Shown piece by piece: positions 31,493-39,168 of a stretch of 39,168 nucleotides of DNA. This stretch comes from Acidobacteriota bacterium (GTDB lineage: Bacteria > Acidobacteriota > Blastocatellia > RBC074), in NCBI GenBank assembly GCA_016789605.1, contig JAEUQO010000438.1, positions 1-39,168 on the forward strand, in the 5' to 3' direction. Made by a program: the position numbers and the translations under genes. The notes under the pieces were generated by a model, which saw only the letters and a list, made by a program, of their open reading frames with translations, was not told where the DNA came from and did not search any database. Each line of letters opens with the position of its first letter. The first letter of the stretch is position 1.

Positions 31493-32821
31493 TCAAGATG
31501 CGCGGCGGAGTTTGTACAACAACAGACCAGCAGCCAGCATGCCCACAGCGGAACCAACCAGCTTCAATTCAAATTGTGTCAGGTTTTCGACCGCTGGCGG
31601 CGGAAGAAAGGCGGCTGCCAGCGCCAACCAGACTGCGCCAAGCCCCAGCGTACTGAGCAACCATACGCGCCGCGTGCGCGGACGACTCAGGCGCAACCAG
31701 GCCACCAGTAAATACAGATACGTTACCATCACCAAAACAATCGAACTGCCCAACAAAGCCAGATACGCGTCTTTCAAGGTCGCGCCCAGGTTGTAGATGA
31801 CGATCAACAGCGTCGCCACGGATGCCTGCACCAGCAACGCGACATACGGTGTGCCGAAACGCGGATGCACGCGTGCAAACGCTGCGGGCAGGTAATGATC
31901 CAATCCGATGGCAAATGGCACACGCGCCGGCGCAGCCAACCACGCTGCGCCAATGCCTAACAACCCGATGAGTTCGATCAGGATCACCAGCTTTGCGCCG
32001 AGACCATCGCCCAGCACGGCATTGATGGCTTGCACATGCCCATAAATCGGATCGGGATTGTCCACGGCGAGAAATAGCAGCGCGCTGAACGTCAGCAAAT
32101 AACACACGGCAACCGTCAGCCCACCCGTCCACAACGAACGCGGAATGTTTTGGCGCGCGTCGTCGGCTTCTTCGCTCATTGCCGCGCCCAAATCCAACCC
32201 GACCAGCGCATTCAACGCAAACGGCCACAGCGCCAGCATGGGCCAGCCGCTCAACGCCGCCGTGGCCGGAGCATAGTTCGCATTTCCGGCAAACACTTTG
32301 TACAACGCGGCAACCAGAATGCCAGCCGCGATTGCCAGCCGGCCAAACGCGCCCAGATTTTGCATCCACTTGCCTTGGCCTAAACCAACAATGTGCAACA
32401 AGGCCGCCAGCCACAACGCTGCGCAAGCCACCAGCGTCACGGCCAGCGGACTTTGATTCAACCAGGCGGTGCGTTCTCCGCCAAGTAACGCGACGACAGC
32501 CGTCACACCCAAAAACACGCTGGGCACATACAAAAACGTGTTCACCCAATAACACCAGCCGCACACAAAGCCGTGAAAATCGCCCAAGGCCATACGCGTC
32601 CAGGCATAGACGCCGCCTTCGCGCGGAAATTGATGCGTCAGGTCAGCTAGCGCGGCGGCATACGGCAACATGAATGTCAGCAGACCGAGCGCCCACAACG
32701 CCAGCCCTGCTTTGCCCAAAGGAAGCGTTTGCCCTAACGTCCCCGGTGTGTAGACGGCTACGATGTTCAGCAAGATCAGATCGCGCAATGCCAGCGCGCG
32801 CTTCAATCCCGAATTGGTCAT
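31493..32821 (-). CDS. APC-family amino-acid/polyamine permease
   Basis: 442 residues, with twelve hydrophobic segments by eye. Conserved features: LRDLILLNIVAVYTPGTLGQ in TM1, LTHQFPREGGVYAWTRMALGDFHGFVCGWCYWVN, GLDLGAAMSEEADDARQNIPRSL and LAAPARVPFAIGLDHYLPAAFARVHPRFGTPYVALL. This motif set marks the APC superfamily; substrate unknown. It is divergent from the acyl-CoA synthetase gene. A second related permease at 35622-37052 shares the GFMCGWCYW and HPRxxTPYVA segments. Confidence 0.92.
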   Translation of the reverse strand: MTNSGLKRALALRDLILLNIVAVYTPGTLGQTLPLGKAGLALWALGLLTFMLPYAAALADLTHQFPREGGVYAWTRMALGDFHGFVCGWCYWVNTFLYVPSVFLGVTAVVALLGGERTAWLNQSPLAVTLVACAALWLAALLHIVGLGQGKWMQNLGAFGRLAIAAGILVAALYKVFAGNANYAPATAALSGWPMLALWPFALNALVGLDLGAAMSEEADDARQNIPRSLWTGGLTVAVCYLLTFSALLFLAVDNPDPIYGHVQAINAVLGDGLGAKLVILIELIGLLGIGAAWLAAPARVPFAIGLDHYLPAAFARVHPRFGTPYVALLVQASVATLLIVIYNLGATLKDAYLALLGSSIVLVMVTYLYLLVAWLRLSRPRTRRVWLLSTLGLGAVWLALAAAFLPPPAVENLTQFELKLVGSAVGMLAAGLLLYKLRRAS

Positions 32822-32986
32822 CAGTGTCTTCCTGTGCGTGAAATGCGCGGATGATGCGGGCGGCGGCGAATTTTCGCAATAGCGGCGTTGTGCTAAGCTG
32901 CGCGCCGCCTGCCGATTTGCAGTGCGCAGTACCTGGCAATCAGGCCATTTTTCAACAACGACTCATTCCAGTTCGGAGGTGTGACG

Positions 32987-34585
32987 GTGATTGTGCCACT
33001 CAATGAATATGATTTTTTGCGCCGGGCGCTGGCCGTGTATGGTCAGCAAGAAGCTGTCGTTTCGGGTTCATTGCGGTTGACCTATAACGAACTGGGCGCG
33101 CGCGTAAACCGGTGGGTAAACCTGATGCGTTCGCTGGGCGTTGCACAAGGTGACCGCGTCGCCATCATCTCGCAAAACGACCATCGTATGCTTGATGGCT
33201 TTTTTGGCGCGCCCTTGGCAGGCATCGTGTACATGCCGATCAACTTTCGGCTGATCGCGGATGATTTCAATTACATTCTGAATCACGGCGGGGCCAAAGT
33301 GTTGATCGTGGAAGACTGGCTGGTGCCGACGCTCGAAACCATACGCGCGGAACTGAAAACCGTTGAGCACTTCATTGTCATCAGCGACAGCGGCGATCAG
33401 CCACCCGGTTGGCAAAGTTATGACACGCTGCTCGACGCAGCGTCAGAGGCGACGCCCGTTCCCGCCCAGGTAGACGAAAACGACATCGCTACCATTCTCT
33501 ATACCTCTGGCACCACGGGCCGCCCCAAAGGCGTAATGTCCACACATCGCAATCTGTACATCAACGCCATGAATTCGATCATCGAATTCGGCCTGACGCA
33601 TAACGATGTGTATCTGCACACGCTGGCACAGTTCCATTGCAATGGCTGGGGCTTGCCCTATGCGGTGACCGGCGTCGGAGCCAAACACGTCATCGTCAAA
33701 AAATACGAAGCGGCAGGCTTTTTTGAACTGGCGACACGCGAACGCATGAGTTTTGCCTGTATGCCGCCGACGATGATCAACATGGCGTTGAACCATCCGT
33801 TGACAGAAGCGCAGCGTGCGGCCTTGCCGCGCGCGGGCGTGCGCATTGCGACGGCAGGTTCAGCGCCGCCGCGCGCCCTGATCGAAGGCATGCAAGAACG
33901 GCTCGGCTGGCAGGTCATACAGATTTATGGCCTGACAGAAACGTCACCGTTCCTGACCGTCTCAAAAGTCAAACCACACATGTCCGACTGGCCCAAGGAA
34001 GAGCAATATCGAGTGCAAACGCGCACGGGTTACGAAATGTTGGGCGTGCAAATTCGCGTGGTAGACGAAAACGGAAACGACGTTGCGCCTGACGGCCAGC
34101 AAGTCGGCGAAATCATCGCGCGCAGCAACGTCGTGATGGCGGGTTACTGGCAACAACCCGAGGCGACGGATGCGGTCATCGTAGCTGGCTGGTTCCACAC
34201 CGGTGATATGGCCACGATAGACGACGAAGGCATGGTCGAAATTGTTGACCGCAAAAAAGACCTGATCATTTCGGGTGGCGAAAACATCTCGTCCATCGAA
34301 GTCGAGGGAATGCTTTATAAACACCCGGCGGTGCTCGAAGCCGCTTGCATCGCCATTCCGCACGAACAGTGGGGCGAAACCGTCGCCGCCATCGTGGTCT
34401 TGAAACCCGGCGCAACCGCCAGCGAAGCTGACATCATCGCGTTTTGCCGCGAACATCTGGCGCATTTCAAATGCCCCAGAGCCATCAGCTTTGTGGACGC
34501 GCTGCCGCGCACAGCAACCGGCAAAATTCAAAAGAACCTGTTGCGCACAAAATATTGGGAAGGCCGCGAAAAGCGCGTGGGCTAA
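32987..34585 (+). CDS. Acyl-CoA synthetase / AMP-forming ligase
   Basis: About 532 residues. AMP-binding P-loop motif TILYTSGTTGRPKGVMSTHRN, core QIYGLTETSPFLTVS, A8 GWFHTGDMATIDDEGMVEIVDRKKDLIISGGENIS, and C-terminal Lys in PRTATGKIQKNLLR (the acyl-adenylate-forming lysine). The enzyme makes acyl-CoA from acid, ATP and CoA; the specific acid is not evident. The start is uncertain: GTG at 32987 has GGAGGT six bases upstream; GTG at 32981 abuts it. It is divergent from the first APC permease and lies near the acyl-CoA dehydrogenase/sulfatase genes. Confidence 0.94.
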   Translation: MIVPLNEYDFLRRALAVYGQQEAVVSGSLRLTYNELGARVNRWVNLMRSLGVAQGDRVAIISQNDHRMLDGFFGAPLAGIVYMPINFRLIADDFNYILNHGGAKVLIVEDWLVPTLETIRAELKTVEHFIVISDSGDQPPGWQSYDTLLDAASEATPVPAQVDENDIATILYTSGTTGRPKGVMSTHRNLYINAMNSIIEFGLTHNDVYLHTLAQFHCNGWGLPYAVTGVGAKHVIVKKYEAAGFFELATRERMSFACMPPTMINMALNHPLTEAQRAALPRAGVRIATAGSAPPRALIEGMQERLGWQVIQIYGLTETSPFLTVSKVKPHMSDWPKEEQYRVQTRTGYEMLGVQIRVVDENGNDVAPDGQQVGEIIARSNVVMAGYWQQPEATDAVIVAGWFHTGDMATIDDEGMVEIVDRKKDLIISGGENISSIEVEGMLYKHPAVLEAACIAIPHEQWGETVAAIVVLKPGATASEADIIAFCREHLAHFKCPRAISFVDALPRTATGKIQKNLLRTKYWEGREKRVG

Positions 34586-34684
34586 AGTCAGCGCGTACCA
34601 CCACCGTGCCAGCGCCGATTGAGTTCTCCTGGCGGCCTGTTAATCGCGCAAGTAAGGCTGCTGCCAGCGCTGAATCCCATATCG

Positions 34685-34728
34685 CAAAAACACCGGGCCC
34701 GGATATTCGGTCGAATATCCGGGCCCGG
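34685..34728 (-). terminator. Rho-independent terminator after the 34792-35172 gene
   Basis: The 16-bp perfect stem at 34693-34728 (CCGGGCCCGGATATTC and its complement, GGTC loop on the plus strand) is followed on the minus strand by TGTTTTTG. Together this is a strong minus-strand terminator; without its T-run it could also slow the convergent acyl-CoA synthetase transcript. Confidence 0.85.
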
Positions 34729-34791
34729 CTGTCGTCCCTGCTGCTAGCTTTAATCCATCTTCAATCCATCGTTTTGGAGAAATGACCTCTA

Positions 34792-35172
34792 CTATTCAGC
34801 CACAGTGTTGTTGGCGCTCTCGGTCAGCGATAACCCTTTGCGTGCGCCTTCAATCCTTAAACCGGTTAAGACACGTCCTTTGTCGCTGCTGGTCGTCATC
34901 ACAGAGGTGTAACGAACCTTCTCGTTCAGCTCCTGCACGCGTCCTTTCGTCGCCACAACCGTCTTGCCTTTGTTATCGAGCAAGGTTATATCGCCGGTCT
35001 CATCATTGACGCGAACGGTGTATTGTCCCTTCTTGACCAGCGTGTCGTTTACCAGCAAATCTTCGGTCAGGTTGATCGTGGCGCTGCGCGTTTTGCCTTG
35101 AGCCAGGCCGGTTAAAGCCGTTAAGGTCGTGATCATCACTGCTAACGCGAAATAGGTCATCAGCTTTTTCAT
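34792..35172 (-). CDS. Small exported protein, 126 aa
   Basis: The signal peptide is MKKLMTYFALAVMITTLTALTGLAQG. The mature part is beta-rich with a repeated strand-turn pattern (TINLTEDLLVNDTLVKKGQYTVRVNDETGDITLLDNKGKTV) and a conserved-looking KGQYTVRVND unit; I recognise no named family. Such small envelope proteins are frequent in acidobacteria. Start: GGAGAAGAG precedes the ATG at 35172; the open frame to 35268 is unsupported. It ends at the strong terminator 34685-34728 and is divergent from the second APC permease. Confidence 0.8.
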   Translation of the reverse strand: MKKLMTYFALAVMITTLTALTGLAQGKTRSATINLTEDLLVNDTLVKKGQYTVRVNDETGDITLLDNKGKTVVATKGRVQELNEKVRYTSVMTTSSDKGRVLTGLRIEGARKGLSLTESANNTVAE

Positions 35173-35621
35173 AGTCTCTTCTCCTTCATTGGCAACCTGT
35201 TTGTGTTTCATTGCCTCCCACTTGTTGAACAGCGACCACCCGGTTGCCAACTTTGTCGTAGACGCCATTCCGCAAGTTTTCTTCTCTCTGCTTTTTTACG
35301 TTTACTGCTTTCTTACGTTTATCTCCTTTCGCAACGCGTGTGCCAAAGACCAACAACGGGATTTTCTGCGATTTTTCAGGGGTTTTCGCCGTTTTTGGCG
35401 GGTTCGAACGGGCAAGCTGGCTGTCAGCGTGGCAAATTGTAACAACTGGCGGTGGGCACTGAGGCATCACGCCGCAGCCACCCTAACGAGATGTAACAAA
35501 GTTGTGACGGCGCGAAAAACTCGTCATATCACGCGGGTGATTCTGTTCATTTCACCTGGCTTCGGGCACAATGCGCGCACCTTCAAGCAATACATTTTCC
35601 ACTCCCAACAACGAGGGTTGT
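35173..35621. other. Divergent intergenic region with repeats
   Basis: 449 bp between divergent genes. Visible structure: a direct repeat TTACGTTTA at 35296-35304 and 35313-35321, 17 bp apart, and an inverted repeat ATCAC-GCGG-GTGAT at 35528-35541. Either could be an operator. No gene is supported; the long plus-strand frame across it is a shadow. Confidence 0.4.
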
Positions 35622-37052
35622 ATGAGCCAAGAAAACAAACAGGCTGTGCCGCAACTGGTACGCGGACTCAAACTACGCGATCTGGTCTTGATGAATTTGG
35701 TGGCGGTGCTGGGCTTGCGCCATCTGGGCACGTCAGGCGCAGCAGGCCCGGCGACTTTGCTGCTGTGGGTATTGGCCGCGCTGTTCTTTTTCGTACCGCA
35801 AGGCCTGGCCGTCATCGAACTGTCGTCGCGCTTTCCCAGTTCAGGCGGCGTTTACGATTGGACCAAACGCGCCCTGGGCGAAGGCCACGGTTTTATGTGC
35901 GGTTGGTGTTACTGGATCAACAATGTGCTGTATTACCCGAACCTGTTGATTTCGGCGGCAGTCATCGCGACCTATATGTTTGGCGCGGGCGATTCCGGGC
36001 TGAAAGACAATCTCATGTATGTGACGGTAACGACGCTTGTGTGCCTGTGGATTGCCGTCGTGCTAAACATCGTGGGCGTCGGCACCGGCAAATGGTTACA
36101 GAACGCAGGTGGCATCGGCACTTATATTCCCGGCGTGCTCATCATCGTCGGCGGCCTTTACGCCTGGTTCACACGACCGGCAGCCAATTCCATCAGCCTG
36201 AGTGACCTGCTGCCCAAATCCACAGACTATGACTCACTCAATCTGTGGGTTTCGATTGCCTTTGCCTACGCCGGACTAGAGCTGTCAGCCACAATGGGCG
36301 ATGAAGTCGAAAATCCGCGGCGCAATCTGCCGCTTTCAATTTTTATCTCTGCGCCGCTGATTGGATTGATGTATGTGCTGGGCACCAGCTCAGTGTTGTG
36401 GCTGATTCCACGCGGCGACATCAACGTCGTGTCGGGTTTCTTGCAAGCGATCGAAGTCGGCATGAAACAAATCAGTCCCAGTTTGGTCTGGGTTGCGCCG
36501 TTGTGTGCGGCGCTTTACACCGTCGGAAACATCGGCGGCGTCGGCGCCTGGTTAACCGGCCCCGCGCGTGTCGCATTTGCCATCGGCCTGGACAATTACT
36601 TCCCGCCCGCATTTGGACGTGTCCATCCGCGTTGGCGGACGCCGTATGTCGCGATCCTGGTCGAAGCCATGCTGGCGACCATCCTGCTACTTGTTTTTGT
36701 GCAGGGCAAAGGCACCAAAGTCGGTCAGGTCTATCTGATCCTGCTCAGCGCCCAAGTGCTGATTTACTTCATTCCGTACATATATCTGTTCATCGTCTTC
36801 ATCATTCACCGCCGCCGCGAAGGCGTGAAAGAAGGCGTGACAGCGGCTCCGGGCGGAATGCTGGCGGTCTGGTTTTATGGCCTAAGCGGGCTGGCCGTGA
36901 CCTTGTTCGCAATGTCGTTGACGATGGTTCCGCCGGGCGGCGTCGCGTGGTGGGATTTCAGCGGCAAAGCGTTGATGGGAGTCGTGGGCTTGCTGTTATT
37001 TGGCGGCATCCTGTACTGGCGCGCCAAACGGAAACTGTCAAAACACCGCTGA
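35622..37052 (+). CDS. APC-family permease, related to 31493-32821
   Basis: 476 residues, twelve hydrophobic segments by eye. Features: GLKLRDLVLMNLVAVLGLRHLGTSGAAGP, IELSSRFPSSGGVYDWTKRALGEGHGFMCGWCYWIN, LELSATMGDEVENPRRNLPLSI and TGPARVAFAIGLDNYFPPAFGRVHPRWRTPYVAILVEAML. These match the other APC permease segment by segment, so the two are paralogues, though not a recent copy. Transport of an amino acid or polyamine is likely; substrate unknown. Start at 35622 has GAGGG upstream; an upstream frame start (35571) is unsupported. Confidence 0.92.
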   Translation: MSQENKQAVPQLVRGLKLRDLVLMNLVAVLGLRHLGTSGAAGPATLLLWVLAALFFFVPQGLAVIELSSRFPSSGGVYDWTKRALGEGHGFMCGWCYWINNVLYYPNLLISAAVIATYMFGAGDSGLKDNLMYVTVTTLVCLWIAVVLNIVGVGTGKWLQNAGGIGTYIPGVLIIVGGLYAWFTRPAANSISLSDLLPKSTDYDSLNLWVSIAFAYAGLELSATMGDEVENPRRNLPLSIFISAPLIGLMYVLGTSSVLWLIPRGDINVVSGFLQAIEVGMKQISPSLVWVAPLCAALYTVGNIGGVGAWLTGPARVAFAIGLDNYFPPAFGRVHPRWRTPYVAILVEAMLATILLLVFVQGKGTKVGQVYLILLSAQVLIYFIPYIYLFIVFIIHRRREGVKEGVTAAPGGMLAVWFYGLSGLAVTLFAMSLTMVPPGGVAWWDFSGKALMGVVGLLLFGGILYWRAKRKLSKHR

Positions 37053-37259
37053 AGTGGGAATAATCGAAACGTCGTCGCGTAAATATACGCCAGTGTAAGC
37101 AGCGATCTGTTGATTGTCGCCGCTAGCGCTGTGCCGCGCATTTAGTGGTTGACAGCCCACCAAGACTGTAATAAAAATCACCGCCTCAGCAGCGCATCTG
37201 CGCACTAACCAAATCCACAGTAAATTACACAACAGCATTGAGAAAGGAATATACACACA

Positions 37260-39053
37260 ATGCGCGTAGTAAATCGCTTGTCGTATGTCTTCTTGTTGGT
37301 CATTTTCTTGACAACAGCAGTAGCATTAGCGCAGCAGAAGGCTTCCATTTGGACCCCTGTGCAGCAGTCAGCGAAGCAACTGCACGGAACATACACACGA
37401 ATGAAAGACGGCACTGTCATCGCCACAGGCACCGTCGGTGTAAATCAACACGAACCAACCGCAAGAAGCGTGGAAATTTTCGATCCCGCAACAGACAGTT
37501 GGTCGGAAGGCACGCCGATGAACCATCCACGGTCGTTTCACGATGCCTTCCTGTTGCCTGACGGCAGATTGCTGGTCATCGGCGGCGTGAAATACAACGG
37601 CTTCTCTCCGCTGACGGTGTATGCCGGACCGCCGGAGATATACGATCCCGCCACGAAGAAATGGACGGTCATCAACGTCACCGGCGCAGACCTCTCTGGT
37701 CGCTATGCCATCATTCCCCCAGCGATACACGCGATGCTTCCTGATGGCAAGATTCTGGGTATGGTGCGCTTCGGCACAGGAGTTTCCTCCTTTACCTTCG
37801 ATCCTCGCACCGGCGAAGCGCAGAATGGCGCAGGCTATGCCATACAAGGCAAAGGCATCCAAGGCGAAGACGAAGCATTGCGACTCTTCGACGGCAAGGT
37901 GATGGTGCCGGTCGGCGATAACTCAGTGATCTTCGATCCAGCAACCTATCGTTGGCAGGCTCTGCCGCAAGCAATTGCTACCAACGGTACCACCACGCTT
38001 GAACCAAGGCTTGCTGCTGTGCTCAACGACGGCACTGCCTTCGCGTTCTTCAAGCCATCAGAAAACGTCGGCAGCAGTGGCTCACGGACGTTTTGCGGTC
38101 GCTATGATCCAAAGACAAACACCTGGATAAACGTTTACGAAGCCTCTCCCAGCACGCCGCTTGATCGGCTCAATCAGATAGAAGCCACGGTTATGGCTGA
38201 CGGCACCAGGGTCTTTACTCTTGATGCTGGACGCAAGACCGCCGTTATCTATGACAGCATCATCGGCACGATGGTTCAGTCTGCTGTGCCGCCGCAGACC
38301 GTTGGCTCTCTTGCCACACCTGTGCTTCTCGCTGATGGTCGGATACTTGCAGGCAACGGCATCTACGGCACCGTAGACGGTCCACCGGCAACAGTTCCGA
38401 GACTCACCACGGCTTCCTCCGCCAGCTACGCAGTGACGGAAGTCGCTCAGGGATCGCTGGCGTCTGCTTTTGGCGTCGGCATTTCCGACAGTTTGCCGGT
38501 TGAGCTGACTGATAAATTCGGTAACCGCACAACGTTCAAGATCAATTCTGCCGCCAGGAACAGCGGTCAGGTGAACTTCGCCATACCGAACGACATTCCC
38601 GAAGGCACGGGAGAAGTGGCTATCGGAGAGCATCGCGGTCGCCTTTCAATCACCAGAGTATCGCCTGGAGTGTTCTCCGCGAACGCTGACGGCAGAGGAG
38701 TACCAGCAGCCGTTGTGCTCAGGGTGAAGACCGATGGCTCTCAGGTCTACGAATCAATCACGAGGTTCGACAGCAGTGCCGGTCGCTTCGTACCGGCGGC
38801 TATTGATCTTTCCGGTGCTCAGGTCTATCTCATCTTGTTCGGCACTGGCTGGCGCAATGGTAAAAGCGCAAGCGTTTTCATCGGAGGAACCAGAGCCGAG
38901 GTATCTTATGCCGGAGCGCAGGGGTCATTTTTCGGACTTGATCAAATGAACGTACTACTTCCTCCCTCACTTGCGAATAGTGGTAAGACGCTCGACCTAC
39001 TTGTTACGGTTGACGGTAAACTCGCGAATGCCTTGGAAATTCTCGTGAAGTAA
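37260..39053 (+). CDS. Secreted kelch-like protein with TIGR03437-type C-terminus
   Basis: 597 residues with a signal peptide (LSYVFLLVIFLTTAVALAQQ). The N-terminal ~400 residues show kelch-like blades: HGTYTRMKDGTVIATGT, FHDAFLLPDGRLLVIGG, YDPATKKWTVIN, MLPDGKILGMVRF, FDPATYRWQALP, RYDPKTNTWINVYE. The C-terminal ~200 residues resemble the Solibacter-type TIGR03437 domain (LFGTGWRNGKSASVFIGGTRAEVSYAG; NVLLPPSLANSGKTLDLLVTVDG), near-diagnostic of acidobacteria. It is probably extracellular and binding-type; no enzyme site is seen. Its codon choice is visibly less GC-rich and more CTC/CTT-Leu in places than the neighbours. AAAGGA lies upstream of the ATG; a 12-bp hairpin follows. Confidence 0.88.
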   Translation: MRVVNRLSYVFLLVIFLTTAVALAQQKASIWTPVQQSAKQLHGTYTRMKDGTVIATGTVGVNQHEPTARSVEIFDPATDSWSEGTPMNHPRSFHDAFLLPDGRLLVIGGVKYNGFSPLTVYAGPPEIYDPATKKWTVINVTGADLSGRYAIIPPAIHAMLPDGKILGMVRFGTGVSSFTFDPRTGEAQNGAGYAIQGKGIQGEDEALRLFDGKVMVPVGDNSVIFDPATYRWQALPQAIATNGTTTLEPRLAAVLNDGTAFAFFKPSENVGSSGSRTFCGRYDPKTNTWINVYEASPSTPLDRLNQIEATVMADGTRVFTLDAGRKTAVIYDSIIGTMVQSAVPPQTVGSLATPVLLADGRILAGNGIYGTVDGPPATVPRLTTASSASYAVTEVAQGSLASAFGVGISDSLPVELTDKFGNRTTFKINSAARNSGQVNFAIPNDIPEGTGEVAIGEHRGRLSITRVSPGVFSANADGRGVPAAVVLRVKTDGSQVYESITRFDSSAGRFVPAAIDLSGAQVYLILFGTGWRNGKSASVFIGGTRAEVSYAGAQGSFFGLDQMNVLLPPSLANSGKTLDLLVTVDGKLANALEILVK

Positions 39054-39064
39054 CCGACAAAAAA

Positions 39065-39103
39065 ACTACGGCTGAGTGCCTCTGTCTGACGCTCAGCCGT
39101 AGT
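39065..39103. terminator. Terminator hairpin after the kelch-like gene
   Basis: ACTACGGCTGAG (39065-39076) pairs perfectly with CTCAGCCGTAGT (39092-39103) across a 15-nt loop. A's precede it and CAATCTTTCC follows, so it is stronger as a terminator for the minus strand. Confidence 0.7.
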
Positions 39104-39168
39104 CAATCTTTCCAGAAATTCCGCACTGTCAATCAGCAGTGCACCTCTGCCTCTGTGTCTGTCTCTTC

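Noticed and set aside
31569..32564. Minus-strand frame of 331 codons inside the APC permease gene
   Set aside because: A shifted-frame shadow of the permease with Arg/Cys/Gly-rich composition.
35189..36205. Long plus-strand frame of 338 codons crossing the 35173-35621 gap
   Set aside because: Arg-rich low-complexity product in another frame over the APC permease; no ribosome site or family feature.

Overview
The window looks like a chromosomal segment of an acidobacterium, possibly of the Blastocatellia. The support is indirect: a C-terminal domain of the TIGR03437 type, a DUF2934 protein, secreted haem and copper proteins, HNH and metallo-beta-lactamase-fold proteins, and moderate GC. No rRNA gene is present, so placement below phylum is inference.

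Region 1 (1-8224, minus strand) is the translation block thrS-infC-rpmI-rplT-pheS-pheT, read from high to low coordinates. A tRNA-Val(GAC) lies upstream of thrS. The block departs from the usual order because two unrelated genes, an uncharacterised protein and a secreted POTRA-like protein, sit between pheS and pheT. infC appears to start with AUU. Region 2 (8553-11229, plus strand) is leuC-leuD plus a flavin reductase, closed by a strong terminator.

Region 3 (11305-15089, minus strand) is the highlight: 34 recognisable tRNA genes packed head to tail, plus one tRNA-like relic, with an HNH endonuclease gene directly downstream. The array has at least one tRNA for each of the 20 amino acids. 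Several members are abnormal. Four leucine tRNAs have 5-6-nt variable loops instead of a long arm. Three tRNAs lack U33. Two neighbouring 90-92-nt tRNAs carry an extra arm with a conserved loop. The single Met(CAU) tRNA lacks normal D- and T-loop motifs. The array may be a supplementary or selfishly maintained decoding set, or a source of regulatory tRNAs; the sequence alone cannot say which.

Region 4 (15757-23808) is mostly minus-strand secreted proteins: a hexahaem cytochrome c, a dihaem peroxidase-like protein, a secreted protein of unknown role, a VOC/glyoxalase-fold protein, a small protein, an amidohydrolase and a cytochrome c/copper monooxygenase-like protein. Region 5 (24347-26798, plus) holds a CBM9-like protein, a DUF2934 protein and a secreted putative metzincin. 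Region 6 (26817-31321, minus) holds an acyl-CoA dehydrogenase, an alkylsulfatase-like metallo-hydrolase and an alpha/beta hydrolase, suggesting use of lipids or alkyl esters/sulfates. Region 7 (31493-39053) has two related APC-family permeases flanking an acyl-CoA synthetase, a small exported protein with a perfect-stem terminator, and a kelch-like secreted protein with a TIGR03437-type C-terminus.
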